From NCBI GenBank assembly GCA_012798745.1, contig JAAZMQ010000031.1:1-9819 (forward strand): 9,819 nt of DNA, read 5' to 3'. The stretch comes from Bacteroidales bacterium. GTDB taxonomy: Bacteria > Bacteroidota > Bacteroidia > Bacteroidales > Dysgonomonadaceae. The translations under genes and the position numbers were made by a program. How positions within the stretch are numbered: the first letter of the stretch is position 1; each line of letters begins with the position of its first letter. This document shows positions 6,830 through 9,819 of this stretch, in pieces. The notes under the pieces were generated by a model. The model saw only the letters and a list, made by a program, of their open reading frames with translations, was not told the DNA's origin and ran no database searches.

Positions 6830-7531
6830 ATGGATAAGGATGAAATAAAAAAATCGCCAAAAGCGAACATTGAAAACCAAAGAGACATGGCTTTTTTGAT
6901 GGGGCTTGTCTTAGCATTGGCTGCAATGTTCGTTGCATTTGAATGGTCATCAGGAATGTCTGAGTCGACCGTAAATGTAGTTGTACAAGATGTGATAGCC
7001 GAGGAAGAAATCGAAATTACCCGTCGCGATCCGACTCCTCCTCCGCCCCCACCTGCACCCGAACCCGAAGCACCTGAGATTCTCGAGGTAGTGGAAGAAA
7101 AAGTAGAAACACGTATTCAAATTAACATAGAGGATGATCAGAGTAGGGCTCAAATTCAAACTTTTGTTCCTCCCCCTCCTCCCAAACCAAAACAGGAAGA
7201 AGAGGCTGCAGAAGAAATTTTTGTAGTGGTGGAAGAAATGCCTGAATTTCCGGGAGGTCAAGCTGCTCTGATGAAATACTTAAGCGAAAACATCAGGTAT
7301 CCGGTAATAGCTCAGGAAAATGGTATTGAGGGACGTGTAATTTGCTCTTTCGTGGTAGAACGAGACGGAACTATTACTGATGTTCAGGTGGTACGTGGAG
7401 TGGATCCCTCACTTGATAGAGAAGCTGTGCGGGTGATTCAGTCTATGCCGAAATGGAAACCCGGTAAGCAAAGGGGCAAACCTGTGCGGGTACGTTTCAC
7501 ATTGCCCATTGTATTCCGCTTGCAACAATAA
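6830..7531 (+). CDS. tonB: TonB family energy transducer
   Basis: This 233-residue protein has the full TonB layout. There is a short charged cytoplasmic N-terminus, then one membrane helix at about residues 19-38 (MAFLMGLVLALAAMFVAFEW), then a periplasmic proline-rich spacer in two blocks: PTPPPPPPAPEPEAP (68-82) and VPPPPPKPK (113-121), separated by an acidic stretch. The C-terminal TonB domain (about 135-233) shows the Bacteroidota pattern MPEFPGG (137-143), IRYP (155-158), GxVxxxFVVExDGxxxxVxVxxG (168-190), LDxEA, and MPKWKPGxxxGKPVxVxFxLPIxF up to the end. TonB passes inner-membrane proton-motive energy from ExbB/ExbD to outer-membrane transporters. No exbB, exbD or receptor gene is beside it, so its partners must lie elsewhere. 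The gene stands alone between a -7 element upstream and a hairpin terminator. Confidence 0.94.
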   Translation: MDKDEIKKSPKANIENQRDMAFLMGLVLALAAMFVAFEWSSGMSESTVNVVVQDVIAEEEIEITRRDPTPPPPPPAPEPEAPEILEVVEEKVETRIQINIEDDQSRAQIQTFVPPPPPKPKQEEEAAEEIFVVVEEMPEFPGGQAALMKYLSENIRYPVIAQENGIEGRVICSFVVERDGTITDVQVVRGVDPSLDREAVRVIQSMPKWKPGKQRGKPVRVRFTLPIVFRLQQ

Positions 7532-7553
7532 AAAAGAAATTAATTGATTTGAT

Positions 7554-7590
7554 AAAAGCTGCTTTTATTCACGAAAGCAGCTTTTATTGC
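7554..7590 (+). terminator. Intrinsic terminator after tonB
   Basis: A perfect 12-bp stem, AAAAGCTGCTTT (7554-7565) and AAAGCAGCTTTT (7574-7585), encloses an 8-nt loop and begins 22 bp after the tonB stop. The U-rich tail is short (TTTTATT). The stem's own A-rich left arm would also serve the opposite strand, although no convergent gene exists here. It separates tonB from the prenyl synthase gene. Confidence 0.8.
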
Positions 7591-7610
7591 AATTTTATCC
7601 TATTAATAAA

Positions 7611-8588
7611 ATGATCTACAGTAGAAGCGACCTGGAAAATAAAATTAATAATGCTATAGAAAAAATATCATGGAATTTATCTCCTCAGAATTTGTATGAT
7701 CCTATACGATATGTTTTATCCGGTGGAGGGAAAAGATTGCGTCCAATACTAACACTTATGGCGACAAATCTTTTTAGTGATGATATCGATTTATCTATTC
7801 CCCCGGCACTTGGCATAGAAATTTTTCATAATTTCACTTTATTGCATGATGATTTGATGGATAGGGCAGATATGCGTCGTGGAAATCCTACGGTACACAA
7901 GATTTGGGGGAATAATGCTGCTATTTTATCGGGTGATGCTATGTTGATTCAAGCTTATATGTACATTGCCAATGTTCCTCTAAACATATTGCCCCAAATT
8001 TTATCTATTTTTTCCGACACTGCCATGGAGGTTTGTCAAGGTCAACAGTATGATATGGACTTCGAAAAAAGAATGGATGTGACAGAAGCAGAATATATGG
8101 AAATGATTCGATTGAAAACAGCCGTTCTGATTGCATGTTCTTTAAAAATTGGTGCAATGATGGGAAATGCATCGGCAAACGATTCCGACCTTTTGTATCG
8201 GTTGGGTATTCATATTGGAATGGCTTTTCAACTTAAAGATGATTTGCTGGATGTGTACGGTGATGCCGAAACATTTGGTAAAAACATAGGAGGTGATATT
8301 GTTTGTAATAAAAAGACTTTTTTGTTGATAAAAGCACTCGAGAATTCTAATACGTCGCAACGAAAAGAACTTGATAAATGGCTTAAAGCAATCGATTTTG
8401 ATCCTTCCTCTAAAATAAATGCCGTTAAAAATATTTATGATGAATTAAATTTGAAATCAATTTCTGAAAATCTCATAGAAAAATATTATCTTTCGGCATT
8501 AGATTGCTTTTCAAATCTATCTGTTGCGGATATTCGAAAAGAAGAGTTGTTGCTTCTGATAGAAAATTTAATGCAGCGAAAGAAATAA
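7611..8588 (+). CDS. Trans-polyprenyl diphosphate synthase (short-chain, FPP/GGPP type)
   Basis: This 325-residue cytoplasmic enzyme condenses isopentenyl diphosphate with an allylic diphosphate using Mg2+. It shows GGGKRLRP at 38-45, the first aspartate-rich motif DDLMD at 80-84 followed by RADMRRGNPT, GQQYDMDF (144-151), the second motif DDLLD at 210-214 in FQLKDDLLDVYGD, and GGDIVCNKKT at 227-236. The first motif lacks the two-residue insertion of E. coli IspA, and the residue five before it is Phe75, a pattern tied to C15-C20 product lengths in related enzymes; chain length is therefore an inference. I place the start at the ATG 7611. An in-frame TTG at 7587 lies in the terminator tail and would add eight unconserved residues. 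The gene follows the tonB terminator, so it needs its own promoter, for which I see no clear candidate. A role in quinone or membrane isoprenoid synthesis is expected. Confidence 0.92.
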   Translation: MIYSRSDLENKINNAIEKISWNLSPQNLYDPIRYVLSGGGKRLRPILTLMATNLFSDDIDLSIPPALGIEIFHNFTLLHDDLMDRADMRRGNPTVHKIWGNNAAILSGDAMLIQAYMYIANVPLNILPQILSIFSDTAMEVCQGQQYDMDFEKRMDVTEAEYMEMIRLKTAVLIACSLKIGAMMGNASANDSDLLYRLGIHIGMAFQLKDDLLDVYGDAETFGKNIGGDIVCNKKTFLLIKALENSNTSQRKELDKWLKAIDFDPSSKINAVKNIYDELNLKSISENLIEKYYLSALDCFSNLSVADIRKEELLLLIENLMQRKK

Positions 8589-8659
8589 ATAATAATAAAA
8601 TAAAAGGTACATTGAACGAAAGAACGTTTCAAAAATAGTTTATAATAGTGAATTAACAA

Positions 8660-9358
8660 ATGCCTTATCGCAGATTACCAAATACCGATATTGCACGCAT
8701 ACGAGCATTGAAAACAGCTATCGAAAAATGTTCAAATACAGATTTTCAGGAAGTGGCAATTGAAATGAAAACACTTCAAAAGGCCAAAAACGTGCTTGTA
8801 CAATTTGAACGCGTATATAATCAGTATCAGCAAGCCTTCGATACCCAGGTAAAAGCAAATATATTGTTTCAACAGAAGGTGAAAAATGCACGTATGTATC
8901 TTTCGCATTTTGTACAAGTGTTATACATGTGTATCATTCGTTCCGAAATAAAGAGTGAATATTTAGAATTATATGGTTTGGAAAATCAAAACATGATTGT
9001 TCCGGATCTTGCTTCAAATGAACTTATTCTTGAATGGGGTGAGAAAATAATTAAAGGTGAAGAGTCTCGCATAGCAAAAGGCGGAGTTCCAATCTTTAAT
9101 CCAACTATTGCGAAAGTTAAAGTAATGTTTTCACTTTTTAAAGAAGGGTATCAAACTCAAAAAATACATCAGAAAGCCACTTCTCGTCTGCAAAATCAAA
9201 TAACTGAAGCAAGGGAAAATGTAGATAAGATTATTTTTGATATTTGGGAACAGGTGGAAAGAAAAAACAAAGACTTGCCCTTGAGTACACGTCTTGAAAG
9301 GAATCGTGAATACGGGGTGGTATATTATTATAGGAAAGGGGAAACAGTAGAAGAATGA
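8660..9358 (+). CDS. Conserved-looking helical protein of unknown function
   Basis: I do not recognise a characterised family for this 232-residue protein. It has no signal peptide and no convincing membrane helix. The one hydrophobic patch (about 82-94, SHFVQVLYMCIIR) is short. The sequence is mainly helical and charged: helices at about 8-60 and 64-105, then a less helical middle with VPDLASNELILEWGEKIIKGEE (114-135) and a GGVPIFNPT segment (141-149) that looks like a compact conserved motif. A second helical, Gln/Lys-rich stretch (about 150-203) may be coiled coil, and the tail ends EYGVVYYYRKGE. A coding gene is supported by length, an ATG start after a stop-rich leader, codon use like its neighbours, and a 4-bp ATGA overlap with tatD. 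That coupling suggests co-expression with TatD but does not reveal function. Confidence 0.75.
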   Translation: MPYRRLPNTDIARIRALKTAIEKCSNTDFQEVAIEMKTLQKAKNVLVQFERVYNQYQQAFDTQVKANILFQQKVKNARMYLSHFVQVLYMCIIRSEIKSEYLELYGLENQNMIVPDLASNELILEWGEKIIKGEESRIAKGGVPIFNPTIAKVKVMFSLFKEGYQTQKIHQKATSRLQNQITEARENVDKIIFDIWEQVERKNKDLPLSTRLERNREYGVVYYYRKGETVEE

Positions 9359-9819
9359 ATCTTATCGATACCCATGCACATCTTTACTTACCGGAGTTTT
9401 ATACCGATTTTGAAGATGTTGTCCTCAGAGCGAAAAAAGCAGGTGTATATAAAATTTTGTTGCCTAATATCGATACTGAATCCATAGAACCTCTTAAACA
9501 AACGGTGTTGACCGATCCTTCGTTTTTTATTCCAATGATGGGCTTGCATCCCACTTCAGTTAAGGAAGATTGGGAGCATCAATTGAATATAATTTATAAT
9601 GAACTAAAAACAAATCATTATATCGGTATAGGTGAAATAGGTATCGATCTGTATTGGGATCAAACTTTTAAGGCACAACAAATAAAAGCTTTTGAAAAAC
9701 AATTGCAATGGGGTATCGAAATGAATCTGCCGGTGGTAATTCATTCGCGTAACGCAAATAATGAAGTGATACAAAGTATCAAAAAAGCAGGGTTGGATTC
9801 TTTGCGAGGTGTTTTTCAC
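9355..9819 (+). CDS. tatD: TatD family metal-dependent hydrolase (3' end outside the window)
   Basis: The ATG at 9355 opens a frame of 155 codons to the right edge. It begins MNLIDTHAHLYLP, with the metal-binding pair His7 and His9 of the amidohydrolase fold. GLHPTSV follows at 63-69, GEIGIDLYWD at 93-102 with metal ligand Glu94, then PVVIHSR at 126-132 with His130, and GVFH ending in His155, the start of the next metal site. These are the TatD DNase-family motifs in the expected order; full-length members have about 255-265 residues, so roughly 100 are missing. TatD proteins are cytoplasmic metal-dependent 3'-5' exonucleases or related hydrolases linked to DNA repair and RNA quality control. 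The start overlaps the stop of the preceding unknown gene (ATGA), implying translational coupling. The preference for DNA, RNA or another ester is not readable here. Confidence 0.94.
   Translation, partial: MNLIDTHAHLYLPEFYTDFEDVVLRAKKAGVYKILLPNIDTESIEPLKQTVLTDPSFFIPMMGLHPTSVKEDWEHQLNIIYNELKTNHYIGIGEIGIDLYWDQTFKAQQIKAFEKQLQWGIEMNLPVVIHSRNANNEVIQSIKKAGLDSLRGVFH

Noticed and set aside
8586..8612. AAT-type repeat after the prenyl synthase stop
   Set aside because: It is an irregular A/T run of about 20 bp, common in AT-rich spacers, with no regular unit number or hairpin.
8611..8634. Imperfect inverted repeat around TTGAACG...CGTTTCAA upstream of the unknown gene
   Set aside because: The arms pair only with a bulge, and no run of T residues follows, so neither a terminator nor an operator is supported.

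Overview
The window looks like chromosomal DNA from a member of the Bacteroidota, most likely Bacteroidales. Three lines of evidence support this. The TonB has the FPGG...YP C-terminal layout typical of that phylum. Most start codons are preceded by A/T-rich leaders without Shine-Dalgarno sequences. Several upstream regions carry the phylum's TAnnTTTG -7 promoter element. The base composition is moderately AT-rich. The genus cannot be fixed from this sequence alone.

Layout. Positions 1-2445 (minus strand) hold almost all of a Lon protease gene; only the last few codons lie beyond the left edge. A divergent spacer of about 160 bp separates it from a plus-strand series: trmN6 (tRNA1Val m6A37 methyltransferase, 2607-3326); an octopine/nopaline-dehydrogenase-family oxidoreductase (3418-4503) overlapping by 4 bp a B12-binding, TIM-barrel mutase-like protein (4500-6065); hpt (hypoxanthine phosphoribosyltransferase, 6164-6706); tonB (6830-7531), followed by a clear hairpin terminator; a trans-polyprenyl diphosphate synthase (7611-8588); an unrecognised helical protein (8660-9358); and, overlapping it by 4 bp, the first 155 codons of a TatD-family metal-dependent hydrolase (9355 to the right edge). 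There is no gene-free stretch longer than 165 bp, and I see no tRNA, rRNA, CRISPR array, insertion sequence or phage gene.

Most genes are housekeeping: protein quality control, tRNA modification, purine salvage, outer-membrane energy transduction, isoprenoid chain elongation and nuclease/hydrolase activity. The exception is the 3418-6065 pair. It joins an opine-type dehydrogenase, with an apparent NADP signature, to a single-chain protein that has an N-terminal cobalamin-binding domain (DxHxxG...SxxL...GG) and a C-terminal region resembling the barrel of glutamate-mutase-type enzymes. The two are translationally coupled, and the downstream gene has the only strong Shine-Dalgarno sequence that I see in the window. 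My inference is a two-step amino-acid pathway, a coenzyme-B12 rearrangement linked to a redox step at the amino or imino group. I cannot name the substrate, and I know of no characterised enzyme with this exact pairing.

Regulatory sequences worth noting are TAnnTTTG elements upstream of lon, hpt and tonB; a perfect 11-bp inverted repeat that brackets the hpt promoter and includes the hpt start codon; and a 7-bp inverted repeat overlapping the tonB -7 element.
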